From positions 558,001 to 622,000 of the forward strand of contig JAQSEB010000013.1 in assembly GCA_030063045.1 (NCBI GenBank): 64,000 bases of DNA. Reading direction: 5' to 3'. The translations under genes were made by a program, and so were the position numbers. Below, one piece after another: positions 27,003 to 38,000 of this stretch; positions within the stretch are counted from its first letter, which is position 1, and each line of letters opens with the position of its first letter. The notes under the pieces are model-generated. The model was not told the DNA's origin. It ran no database searches and worked only from the letters and a program-made list of their open reading frames with translations. The DNA is from Pratylenchus scribneri. Its lineage: Eukaryota > Nematoda > Chromadorea > Rhabditida > Pratylenchidae.

Positions 27003-28440
27003 TTTAAACCTTTCAAGCAATCAGTGTATGTGCCAAAGAGGAGAATGCCGCAACCCGCAAATGCTTCATTGCCAAATGTTCAGTGAATTCGGGCGGGAAG
27101 AAACGCAAAGAGAATGCACAGCGGAAGATGGCAGAGAACTTCTTATCCAGCCCACCAATGTCCATTTGTTGGAAGTCCCTCTCGGGATTGATCAACTCTC
27201 GGTGTGAAGATTTTTCTTTGCTTCTGCCAATAAATTGATTTAAAAATTTTCGGTCGATCAAAAATGACAATGGCATTTGGGCTAAATGACCGCACTGCTA
27301 TGGAAAATCAAATAAATAAAACAGCGAAAAATTAATAGGTATTTTCTTATTTGCACCACCCCTACCAAAATTTATGATAATCGAGGGATTATTTTTGGTG
27401 CTGATCACGAATCTGAGCTAATTTTTGCCTATCGCATTAATGACGTGAGCTAAGTGAAATTTAAAATTGAAAAAGTAAGAGGACCCCCTTTTGGTCCGAA
27501 ATTCGAAAAAAATATAAAAAAGGGTCGAAATTCTTTTTCGTCAAATTTTGGGTTTATTTACTGTCTGTGATGAGCTGATCACGAATCTATCATTAGTTTC
27601 GCATAAAACTCAAATTAAAAAAGTTATAAAACCATTTTTTCATATAAAATGGTAAGATTTCGGCTTAAAATTAAGGCCTAGGTTAGAATTTGGACTTAGG
27701 GCTCGTTGCCAAATAAATCTTAAATAAATCCAAAGTATTGCTTCAGCTTAATTTCAGGCTAAGATCCGTGATCGGCAAAAAATTACCCCAACGACACTTT
27801 TTTCATAATTTTTGGTAGGGCTGGAGTAAAACGGAAAAGTACCGCTGATTAATAAAACCTTTTGTTGTGATGAATTTATTATGGTTCCTTCCATGTTCTT
27901 TGCAACCAATTTGAATGTGTATGGTGCTGGTCACTCTGGGTGCCGGGTCTCATTTGGTTGAACTCGAACACCAATTCTTGGTATTTGCTAAACAGCATAT
28001 TTCCAAATTGCATAAAAAATTTATCATTTGTGTGGGTTGATTGTTTCCGATGGACTTGTTCTGATTGATTGTTATTTATAATTTCAATTATGAATTCAAA
28101 ACTCACAGTTTTTTCTGGAAATCAATGGCAAAATTGATGATTGATTAATGTAATTATGTGATGCCCGAGTTTGAATGAGAATGGCTGTGTCTTAAATTTT
28201 ACTCTTTTGGTTAAATTTTCCAATTAAATTGAAACCCATATATTTCCTGTTCCAAGAAGAAGATGATCCAGCGCCGTTGTTTTGGAAGTGAAAAGCTAAT
28301 CTCGCCTGGTTTGACTCCAACATGGCTGGCCAATGAGGAAACATAATGAATCACAGATGTTTGGAAGCGGACATAAATTAGTCATGGTGACATCCAAATC
28401 CTGTTTATTGGCATATATTTTGTTTGTCACTGAGAATTGG
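27003..28440 (-). pseudogene. Broken NSF (N-ethylmaleimide-sensitive factor) copy
   Basis: Several minus-strand fragments match, in order, the N domain and the start of the D1 ATPase domain of NSF, which disassembles SNARE complexes. Near 28430-28380 reads 'TNKIYANKQDLDVT'. About 28250-28375 reads '...VKPGEISFSLPKQRRW'. 27879-28106 contains 'FGNMLFSKYQELVFEF'. 27013-27276 contains 'INPERDFQQM' and 'GGLDKKFSAIFRCAF' and 'FFPPEF'. The frame shifts near 28380, and again near 27050 just before the D1 nucleotide-binding loop. There 'GILLFG' continues in another frame but the expected GPPGTGKT is lost. Everything downstream is missing. A MITE (27338-27843) separates the two halves. This is a pseudogene, not a working ATPase. 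The assignment rests on remembered family motifs and should be confirmed by alignment. Confidence 0.75.
27338..27843. mobile_element. Palindromic MITE-like element, family 1 copy B
   Basis: Ends 'ggtattttcttatttgc' and, on the complement, 'ggtacttttccgttttac' continue as inverted repeats for about 75 bp, through '(c/t)cctaccaaaa' and 'gat(c/g)acg(a/g)atc'. It shares the 'ggtgctgatca' subterminal core with the copy at 25943-26412. It lies between two fragments of the NSF pseudogene. Confidence 0.65.
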
Positions 28441-30176
28441 AAGTTGTGAATTTGCAAATACTCAGTTTAATTGTTGATGTCATTTTTAAAATTTATTTTT
28501 GCTAATAAATCTATTAAAATGAGACGATTATTATTGAAAAAATAAAGAAATATCAATAAAATAAAATTTATTTATTATATAAGGTACTGATTCTGTTATT
28601 ACTCATAAAAAAAAACAAATAAATTTTACTATATTGAGAATGTTAAATGAAAAATAGATTGTGAACCGAAAAGAATGACTCATTTTTTGTGGGTTGATGG
28701 ACGACAGAACAAAATACTAAAATGTGGAGATGAGTAAAATTCAAAATTCATCAAAAATGATAAGTACGTAGGTCTTAGAATGAATTTGCTCAGTCAATTG
28801 ACTGATTTTTTGTGGTTTTGAGAAGGCAAGTAGCAGACAAAGTGAATGTAGAAATAAGTAAATACAAATATATATTCACCAAAAGTGGATGAGTAGACAT
28901 TACCGAATGAATATTCTCTGTCTTGATAAATTTCCCAGAGCAATTTTTGGTTAGAAAAAGGAAAATTGTGTACAAAAAATGTAAGTTGGAAGGCAAAAAT
29001 TGAGAGTAGGGGAAGGGGATAGGCATTTGACGATGTTGAACGATGAGAAATTGCCCTAGGGCAATTGTTTCCTGTCCATTTTTAAGATAAAGGAACTTAA
29101 ATGGAAGAGAGATTGGAATGAAAGTTGCCCGAGGCAAATCTCTATCTCAATTTTGCTTTTTACAATAAAAGACAAAAATGGAAATGAGCAATTCGATAAA
29201 TTTGTGTGCACAGGAACTGCACCAATTGGCTCCGTTTTATAAAAACTCAAATTTGATTTTAATGTAAAATTAAAGAGATGATTGTTTTCTATCTAATATT
29301 ATTAATTTATTTATATTGGTTTAAAATTGATGAAGTTAGGCCGAAAAATGATACTAATTTATTTTGATTAGCAAACATTTCAAAGGTTTTTTGGCACAAA
29401 TTTTTTATTTTTGATAAATTTAAAATATAATTAGTGTCAATGAATAGCAAAAATTCAGCTCTTTAATTTGCTAAAAAATCATTGAAATTAGTCCAATTCT
29501 GAGTTTATTATACAAAATCGCGGCATTTGCTTATTGGAATGGATGCCTTTTTGGAGAAATTATCCGGAAATTTTTTTCTAAAAAGTGGTGAAAAATGAAA
29601 GTTGGAAAGCAAAAAATGAAAGGGAGAATTTGCCATGATGATTGGGGAATTGCTCAAGGGGAAAATTTCTGCTCTTAATTACATGAATGAAAATTTAATG
29701 GTTTAAAATGAAAATTGTCCGGGGGAAATTTCACTCTCTGTCTTTTACAGAAAATAAAGGGACAAAAATGGAAGAGAAAATTATAAAATTGACCAAAACC
29801 AGAAGACACTTTGTGTTTATTTTTTACCGAAAATAAAGGAATTAAAAATAAAAATGGAAGAGGACATTATTATTAGAATGGATGTTGGTCGATGTCAAGG
29901 CAAATTACTATGTATTTTTAGAGAAAGACATTTATAATGGAAATTAGCAATTGGATTGATTTCGGGTAATAATAATTTAAACTTAAACAGCTACTAAATA
30001 AACCCATTTAAATGAATTTAAGATTGATTATTGTTTTTTACGAAAAATAAGAAAAATTTACAAATTAAAAAAAAATAAAGAATGAATGGAATAAATTCAA
30101 TTTAAAAAAATCAGTATTATATGTGATTGCATTGATTCTTCCCTTTATTTGACTTTTCTGCAACCATTTTCCCCAT
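28441..30176. other. Intergenic stretch with dispersed short inverted repeats
   Basis: This stretch has no supported gene. It contains repeated pieces related to the element at 24141: a perfect palindrome 'aattgccctagggcaatt' at about 29052, followed by 'gttgcccgaggcaaatctct', and a similar pair 'aattgctcaaggggaaaattt' / 'aattgtccgggggaaattt' at about 29650-29740. 'aaagggacaaaaatgga' recurs on their right sides. These look like two eroded copies of one small element family. The minus-strand frame 28790-29137 crosses them and is not convincing as a gene. Confidence 0.45.
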
Positions 30177-31631
30177 TTATTCAAGTACACTTTTGAAATC
30201 CTTGAATTGCCATTCTTTCCTGTTAAAGTGCACACAAATTGAATCGCCAATATGGGATAAACTGATCGTCGGAAATAATTTAAGGTCAAAAAATTTTGCT
30301 GGTAATTCGGTTTTTTACCTAAATTAAAAATTTTTTAAGTAATGAAAATAAATTATATATTTTATTTAATTAGTTTACAAATATTTTTCAATTTTACCGA
30401 GCAATTGGCCATTCCAAGTGACAAAACATTCCATTTTGCCATTTGATTGATGGATTATGCCAACTCCAACAAAATCCCCTTTCTTGAACCATTCACCACA
30501 GTTTTCGAATTTGGTCTGGGTTCCATCAATCCAAATTCCTTGTTTGGAATAAATTGCAATTGTATTATTGACCAGTCCAAGCCGTTCTTCCAATGGAAAT
30601 TGAGAGTCACAAAATCCAATGGAAACGTAGCTTTCCCTGAAAATTCATAAATTATTGATCAATTCGAATTTTTAAAATTTATTCCTTAAAAACAATCAAT
30701 TTTTATGGCAATCCTAAAGAATCTGGGACACAAAATAAAAAATTTTTAAAATCATATTTCTAAGGGTAATCGGTGGCGTAGAACACGATTCTGACATCTA
30801 TTTTGTCATATCTTACCATCATGGTAAGATAATGCCTATTTTTACCAAGAAGTGACCAAGGACACTTTTTTAAAATTATTTTTATATGGCCATATTATAG
30901 CTCAATCGACGCAACTCGCGAGCTAAATCGAATGATACCATTTTTATAAGATAATGTTGAGTTTTAGGCAAATTTAGACCAAAAGAATTATTTTATCTTG
31001 GTAAGATTTTTGACTTATAACTTGTCCAAAACTCAATATTACTTAATAATAATGGTACCATTCGATTTATCTCGCCAAGATGCGTCGAATGAGCTATAAT
31101 ATACCTATGCAAAAATATTTTCCGAAAATTTCCCTTGGTCTCCCCTTGACATTTTCTTGGTAAAACTTGGCGTTATCTTACCAAGATGACAAGGTATGAT
31201 GGAAAAGATGTCAGATTTGAACTCTGTCAATTTTTACCGTAGAAAATGAGTTTTTAAGAAAAATTTATTTTGTGTCCCAAATTCTTTAGGATTGCCCAAT
31301 TTATTTATCCAATAATAATATTTTAAAATAATTTAAATTTACGAATTTAATTTTTCGGATAATTCCATTTCAAAGTAGAATGCAATTATCGTTTTACTGA
31401 TGCCTTTCAAATTGAAGAGTTGAATTGGCAAAACACTTCGAACGGAATTCATTCCTTAGAAAAGAATATTATTAATTTTTCATTATCTAATTTACCATTT
31501 GGGCCGGTATGCATCAAGGCGAATCTTCCATTAGCAGAAATGCTTAACTGGGGTGAACTATCAAACGCATTCAATTTGTATTCATTCCAATCGTATTTAA
31601 TCCATTCAATTCCATCAATTTGTTCGGTCAT
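30177..31631 (-). CDS. Single-domain SPRY protein, 202 residues
   Basis: Four minus-strand exons: 31496-31631 (ATG), 31343-31454, 30398-30636, 30177-30298 (TAA). Phases fit and the total is 609 nt. The protein is essentially one SPRY/B30.2 domain, a protein-protein interaction beta-sandwich. Visible family features include 'MNSVRSVLPI' (compare WRSV in the family), 'VSIGFCDSQFPLEERLG', 'WFKKGDFVGVGI', 'TWNGQLL' and 'LFPTISLSHIGDSI'. There is no signal peptide or membrane segment, so it is likely cytosolic or nuclear. It differs from the secreted SPRYSEC effectors of cyst nematodes by lacking the signal peptide. Intron 2 holds a 590-bp palindromic element. The gene starts about 400 bp downstream of the larger minus-strand gene and could share its transcription, which is not shown. 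Confidence 0.85.
30707..31296. mobile_element. Palindromic MITE-like element in a SPRY intron
   Basis: The left end is 'ggcaatcctaaagaatctgg' and the right end is the complement of 'ggcaatcctaaagaatttgg'; the inverted repeat continues through 'gacacaaaataaa'. Imperfect flanking repeats 'caatttttat' / 'caatttattt' may be a 9-10-bp target duplication. Inner arms include 'ctcaatcgacgcaactcgc' and its near-complement. It lies wholly inside intron 2 of the SPRY gene. Confidence 0.7.
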
Positions 31632-32028
31632 GGCAAGCTTAAATTTTGCTACAAATTCTATTGATAATAGAATTGATAATCACGGCAGAATCATTTAAAA
31701 AAAGTTGGAAACAATTACAATATTCAAATATTAATTAAAAATAATAAATTCAAAAATCAAATGCTCATTTTTTTTTATAAGTTTTATCCAATAAAAATAT
31801 TGATATTTATAAATCAAAGGAAAATGTTTCAAAAATCAAAGGAAAATGTTTAAAAATTGCGGTTTTACAATCGAATATTGGCAATACCAAAAAAGAATAA
31901 TTTCCAAATGTTTTTGTGAATTAATGTAATTCTTGTTAAATAAATGTTTAAAGTAAATGATCATAATTGTTGGCACTTTCCCATATTGAAAAAAATAATA
32001 TTCATCCAATTTATTCCGTTCATTTTCC
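31632..32028. other. Spacer between two minus-strand genes
   Basis: About 400 bp between the stop of the 22-exon gene (32029) and the SPRY start (31631), both on the minus strand. It is A+T-rich with no further gene. A short spacer of this kind would allow co-transcription with trans-splicing of the downstream gene, but nothing here proves it. Confidence 0.4.
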
Positions 32029-35000
32029 TCAATGTCTTGATCGACTTCTGCTCCTTACCCGAATTGATGTGGTTGGCGATTCATTGTTATTGACGGACGA
32101 TGAGGCATTTTCATCATTTCTTGAAGGAATTGTCAACGGAGGAACGCCCTGAGAAAGACTGCTGAAATTTAATAGGGAAATTATTTAATAAATTTGTTTT
32201 TTTTTATTTTAAAATTAATTAAATTCTTAATTCTTGAATATATAAAAATATTTTTAAAAGGAAAAAAATTGTTAAAAAACCAAAAATCGGGCTGCATGAA
32301 TTTTGTGTATTGGCTATTTAATTTTTGAAATTAATAAAAATTTAATAGGCCAGAAAGTTATGGTCATAAAATGAAAATGGTTGTTGGCCTATTTTACCAC
32401 TTCTATGGCCAATATTTTTTTTCAAATTTCCCTTAAATCCATTCATTCTTTCTCTAATCAATTCATCCCAATTATGGCTATAAAATTGAAGAAAATTCAC
32501 CTATATACATATTTAATGTTCAAAATTCAAGAGCCTAAATTTCGATTCGCTAAGAAAAATTTGAATTTTTGATGTAAAAATTAACAAAATTAAATATAAT
32601 TTTATGGTTGAATTTAAATGAATTGTATTTAAAATTTCGCCTTACCTGTCCATCAACTGCCGATGCGTCAATGCTTTCACTGCATTGTGATATCCTCGTG
32701 TGGGTTCAGCATCACCATGACTGTATCGGCAATTTTGCTTCCATGCACACCAGCCATTCAGCACAAAATGTGGACAATCCTCGACAACTTAAAAAGAAAT
32801 AGAATGAATTTTTGCAAATTAAGTAGGAAAAAATTTAAATATGATTTTTAAGATAATTATGAACACTAAACATGAATATGTAAATTTAGTCGAGACATAT
32901 TTGGTCATATTGGAAATGGTATGACATCATTTACAAGTCTTTGTATAATTAGGGTTGGCCAAAATAGGTAACGGTTTGAAAATAGATCCAATATAAAACC
33001 AAAATTTGGAATTTTGGGTAAAATAAACCGACATTTTTTTCGAAAACCGAAAACCAAAGTATGCCAAAATCCCGCCGGTCTAAAACCGACTCTGAACAAC
33101 CTTACCATCGATGATAAATATTTACATTGGGCTAACCAATATTGGAATATAAATATGTATTGGACAAAATATAGATAATAATAAGATATCCAAAATTATC
33201 TCATTGCATTTTTGAATTAAAATTAAATGGAAAAAAAAATCGAAAATTTCGATTTGGTATAATTAAATTGAGAATAAATTCTTTAAAATAATTGTATTTT
33301 TACTAAAAAAAAAACTTACATGGACGCAATTCTGGCCTAGTGGATGATCGATGGCCAACAGGAAGAACCATTCTATGCTGATAAGGGACCGGATTTGGCT
33401 GCCTGCGAACAAATTCATCATGCTGTGAAGGCAATTCAAGGCCATATTTTGTATTCGCATCCGAATTTTGAGGTTTGCTGTTTTGTTGCTCATCATCATC
33501 CGACGAAAGCTCAATAATGATTTGAGTCCGGTTTCGGCTGCGATTACGGCTCCTTCTGTCACTGGAAAATTACAAAATAAATAAATTTAAATTAATAAAA
33601 TTTACTAAAAGTGAATTTTTTGTAATAAATATGAGTCTTTTTTAGGCTTAATTCCTTTCCAATTCTATAGCCTATATCTAACCCCCCCTAATAAACTCAA
33701 ATTTGAACTCTTCATTATGTCAAAAATTTGGCAAAAATATCTCTTTTTTTATTGTCTAAACAAAAATGGCATTTGAATATAAAACTTGCCTCTCCGTTGG
33801 ATGAATATGTCGAATGGATACGCGGGTACGGGATCGGGATTGACGTGTGCGAATTGGCGAAATTGACTCATCCGACCGAGAACGACGACGCAGGTTCTTT
33901 CGAGCACTGAAATAAAAAATTTATTTATTATAATAAAGTTAAATTTAAACATTTCTTAAAAATTAATTTATATTACTAAAAGTGTTGCAATTTTTGTCAT
34001 AAAATCAATCTTTTTTAAGGTTAAATTCCTGTATAATTTCCAATTCCAACTGCTCTATCTAACCAACTAAAGAGCTTAATTAAACTCTACATTATGTCAA
34101 AAAAGAAAATATAGTATTCAGAATTATTTTTTTTAATTTATTTCAAATTTAAAATTGATTTTTATAAAAAAAACTTGCCTCTCTGCCGGTTGATATTGTC
34201 GACTGGATACGCGTGAACGGGATCGAGATCGACGTTTGCGTACCGGTGAAATTGACTCAGACCGCGAACGATGACGATGTACTGATGAATGACGATGATG
34301 AGACCTTCTTCTGGGTTGTGGCGACCAGCGGGAATGATGAGAACGACTGCTGGAACGATGACGGCGATGTTCCCTTTTTCGTGGAGACGTTGCTGAACTG
34401 CTACTGGCCAAAATCACTGAGGGCTGAGGACTGAAAATATTGAGTTCATTAATTATAGGTTTTAATTGTTAAAATTGCCTCATTTCTGCTTCCAACAATT
34501 GTTGACTCAAAGCAATTCGTTGATGTGGCAATGGTGGTGGTGGATGACTGAAAAATTATAATTTAATTTTATAATTTATTTGATTTTACTTTAATTCATT
34601 AAATTATTGGTTTAAATTTCCAAAATTACCTAATTTCCGCTTCCCGGGTCAAAGAAATTTGAGGTGGTGTTGGTCGCGGAGGACTGAATGATGTCCAAAA
34701 TTGTTTCATCTCTCCCTCCAGCAATTGTTGAGAAGACAAGGAAATTTTTGGCGGCACTGGTGGCGGAGGAGGAATTAAGCCTGCAGGCGGTGGAGGAGGC
34801 AATTTTGGAGATGTTGGCTGATGAATGGTCGATGCTGTCGAAATTGACATCAATTCATTGAAGACTGCGCTAAAATTTTTAGCAAATAAAAAATATTTTA
34901 AAATATTCAATATTCAAATTAATTTTTCTTGCTTTTTTAAAATTTTAAAAAATTTATAAAAAAGGAGAATTGATTTCATCGGAAAAGGATATGCTAATTC

Positions 35001-38000
35001 TGATGTACCTTTAAGAAAATTTTAATTTCGTGCTTTTTTCATTTCGGAATAAATTATAATTTTTTTTATTACCAAAAAAATTTTAATTAAAATAATTTTT
35101 GGAATAGAGTATTTCTTCTTTCATTAAAAAAAAATCAAATTAATTCTCCTTTAATTTATTTTTGTATTTTTTTAAATTTTAATATTTTTGTTAAATTTCT
35201 AAAAATTCTCTCCACCTTCGCTTATTTCGCAGTTCGGATCCACGTGTCGGCATATCTCCATGCAAAAATGTGCATTTATCGCCTTTGAAACAAAAGCTAC
35301 GTCCAAAAAAGTAGACACAATCTGGAAAAAATTAAAATTTAATAAACATAAATATTTTTAAAACGAAAAAAATCCTCTAATTTTTTTGGTCTTACTTCCA
35401 TCATTTTTTCGCTGAATTTCCTTGCTCCATGAGGAATCGGAGCGATCATGGTAAAAAAGGCAGTTCTCGCCTTCACGACAAATTTTGTTTGCCGAAAAAA
35501 ATTTGCACCGAGGTTGTGCTACAAAATAGAATTTTAATGCTCATTTAAAATTTTTTGTGCAAAATTAGGAAAAAATGCAAATAGTTAAGAAAGAAAGGTG
35601 CACACTGCACAATGAGCAGATCAAAAAAAGTGGGAAAATGTGGAAATTTTTGATTTTCATTGACCAAAAATTTTCATTAAAAAAAGACACCAAACAAGCA
35701 AAGCAAACAGAACAGTTAAAATAACTTAAAAATTGCGTAAAAAAATACCGTCTACGCCAAAATTGATATTCGTACTGGGGCCAGCATTAATCAAATTTGG
35801 CGTGGGAGGCGGAGCCGGAAATGTCTGAAGTTGAGCATGCCGTGAAAGAGTGGCCGGTGGTGGCGATGAATTTTTGTTGTGACTAAAATAGGGTATATTA
35901 TTATTTTACAAATATAAAAAAATGAAGAATAGGTTTGATTAAATGAGAAAAAGAGCATGGGATGCTAGAAAAAATTTTGATTTTGTATTTCATTTTGTAA
36001 ACCAATTTTTAATTCAGGAATGTAATTGCGATTGTAATTTTTATTGGGAAAAAGTGCAATTGTAATTGCGGTTGTAATTTTTAGTGGGAAAAAGTGCAAT
36101 TGTAATTGCGATTGTAATTTTCATTGGGAAAAAGTGCAAAAAATGCAATTGTAATTGCGATTGTAATTTTTATTGGGAAAAAGTGCAATTGTAATTGCGA
36201 TTGTAATTTTTAGTGGGAAAAAGTGCAATTGTAATTGCGATTGTAATTTTCATTGCGAAAAAGTGCAATTGTAATTGCGATTGTAATTTTTATTGGGAAA
36301 AAGTGCAATTGTAATTGCGATTGTAATTTTTATTGGGAAAAAGTGCAATTGTAATTGCGATTGTAATTTTTAGTGGGAAAAAGTGCAATTGTAATTGTGA
36401 TTGTAATTTTTAGTGGGAAAAAGTGCAATTGTAATTGCGATTGTAATTTTCATTGGGAAAAAGTGCAATTGTAATTGTGATTGTAATTTTCATTGGGAAA
36501 AAGTGCAATTGTAATTGCGATTGTAATTTTCATTGGGAAAAAGTGCAATTGTAATTGCGATTGTAATTTTTATTGGGAAAAAGTGCAATTGTAATTGCGA
36601 TTGTAATTTTTATTGGGAAAAAGTGCAATTGTAATTGCGATTGTAATTTTTATTGGGAAAAAGTGCAATTGTAATTGTGATTGTAATTTTCATTTTGAAA
36701 GGGATTGAAATTGCGATTTTCAAGAAAGCAATAATTCCGAAAAGCAATTTTTTAGAAATAAACTTCTGATATTCATATTCCTTCTCTCATTAATTGAAAA
36801 AAATATCCCTTCTCTTTTATCCATATTTATTTTTAATTTTTTTTGTAGAATCATTTAGCAATTTCAAAATAAACGAAAAAAGAGAACCCGGAGAAAATAA
36901 TTTTATTTCATGAATAATTATTCGAAAATTTACCTCGATTGATGGCTGCTTTCCTCCTCTTGAACTCGTTGCGGACGCTTTTCTTGCATTTTTCTCATCT
37001 TCTTTTCGATCCTCTCATCATCAGAGCTTTCCTTCTTTTTCTTTTTTCCTCGTTGATTTTCTTGTTCAATTTCTACGACCTAAAAATTTTTTAAACAATA
37101 AAAATTTATTTTTAAAAAAAATTTTCATACATTTTCATCGATTTGGCCCATTGATGAGTTGGCCACAATATGTTCTTGTTGGTTTGAAACTTCTACAAAA
37201 AATTAAAACATAATTTTTAATAAAAAAAATTTACCATTTATTACGGGTTGGATCTCAATCGGAGGATTGTCTTCATCTGGATCTACTTTTATTTTCGGCA
37301 ATGTTATATTGGGCCGTTCCAAAAGCAAATTGCCAATTCGCTCAATTGAATTATGTTTCTGTCAAATTATATATGTAATTAAATTGATTGAATTAAATTT
37401 GTGCAATCACCAAATTTTGCATATTAAATCAATTTTCCTAATTTTCTTTGTTTAGCAAATTTAATATCCTAGATTGAGCTGATTTGATTAGAGAAACGAA
37501 TTTGGTGAATTGAAATTGCCAATAATTTTAATCAGAAAAGTTGCAAAATCGGACAATTTTCAATCTTTTGGTAAATTTTTCGATCCAATGATAAATTTTT
37601 AATTAATAGATTAAAATTTTGTTTAGATTAGATATTGGTCAATATCAATACACAAAATTTAGTGTGTTGCCCTAGCATAATATAATTACCTGAATACCAG
37701 GGCTGTCCTTCCCATCTGTTTCATCTTCCTCATCGTCATCATCACAAAAATTACCAAAACAAATCTTTAGTGCTTCGTCAATTTCATTTGAATTTTTGTT
37801 GATTTCTTCATTTGCTTGCATTTGGTGGTGGTCTTCTTCATTTTGTTGTTGATTTTCTTCATTTTCACTTTCCTCATTTTGTTCCTCATCCGGAATGGCC
37901 AAAAATCGTTCGATTTTTCTTAAATAAAATGATTAAAATTTTGAATTTTTTTAAATAATGGTCATCCTCAATACTTGGACCATTCTTTTGGCCATAGCCA

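Noticed and set aside
27013..28106. Functional NSF gene
   Set aside because: Frameshifts, loss of the nucleotide-binding loop and absence of the rest of D1 and D2 make a working protein impossible.
34213..34434. Plus-strand open frame rich in Asp/Asn
   Set aside because: Antisense of the RS-rich exon; the minus strand encodes SR dipeptides and fits the gene model.
36021..36698. CRISPR-like or spacer-repeat array
   Set aside because: Units are directly adjacent and nearly identical over their full 40 bp, with no variable spacers, and the window is eukaryotic.
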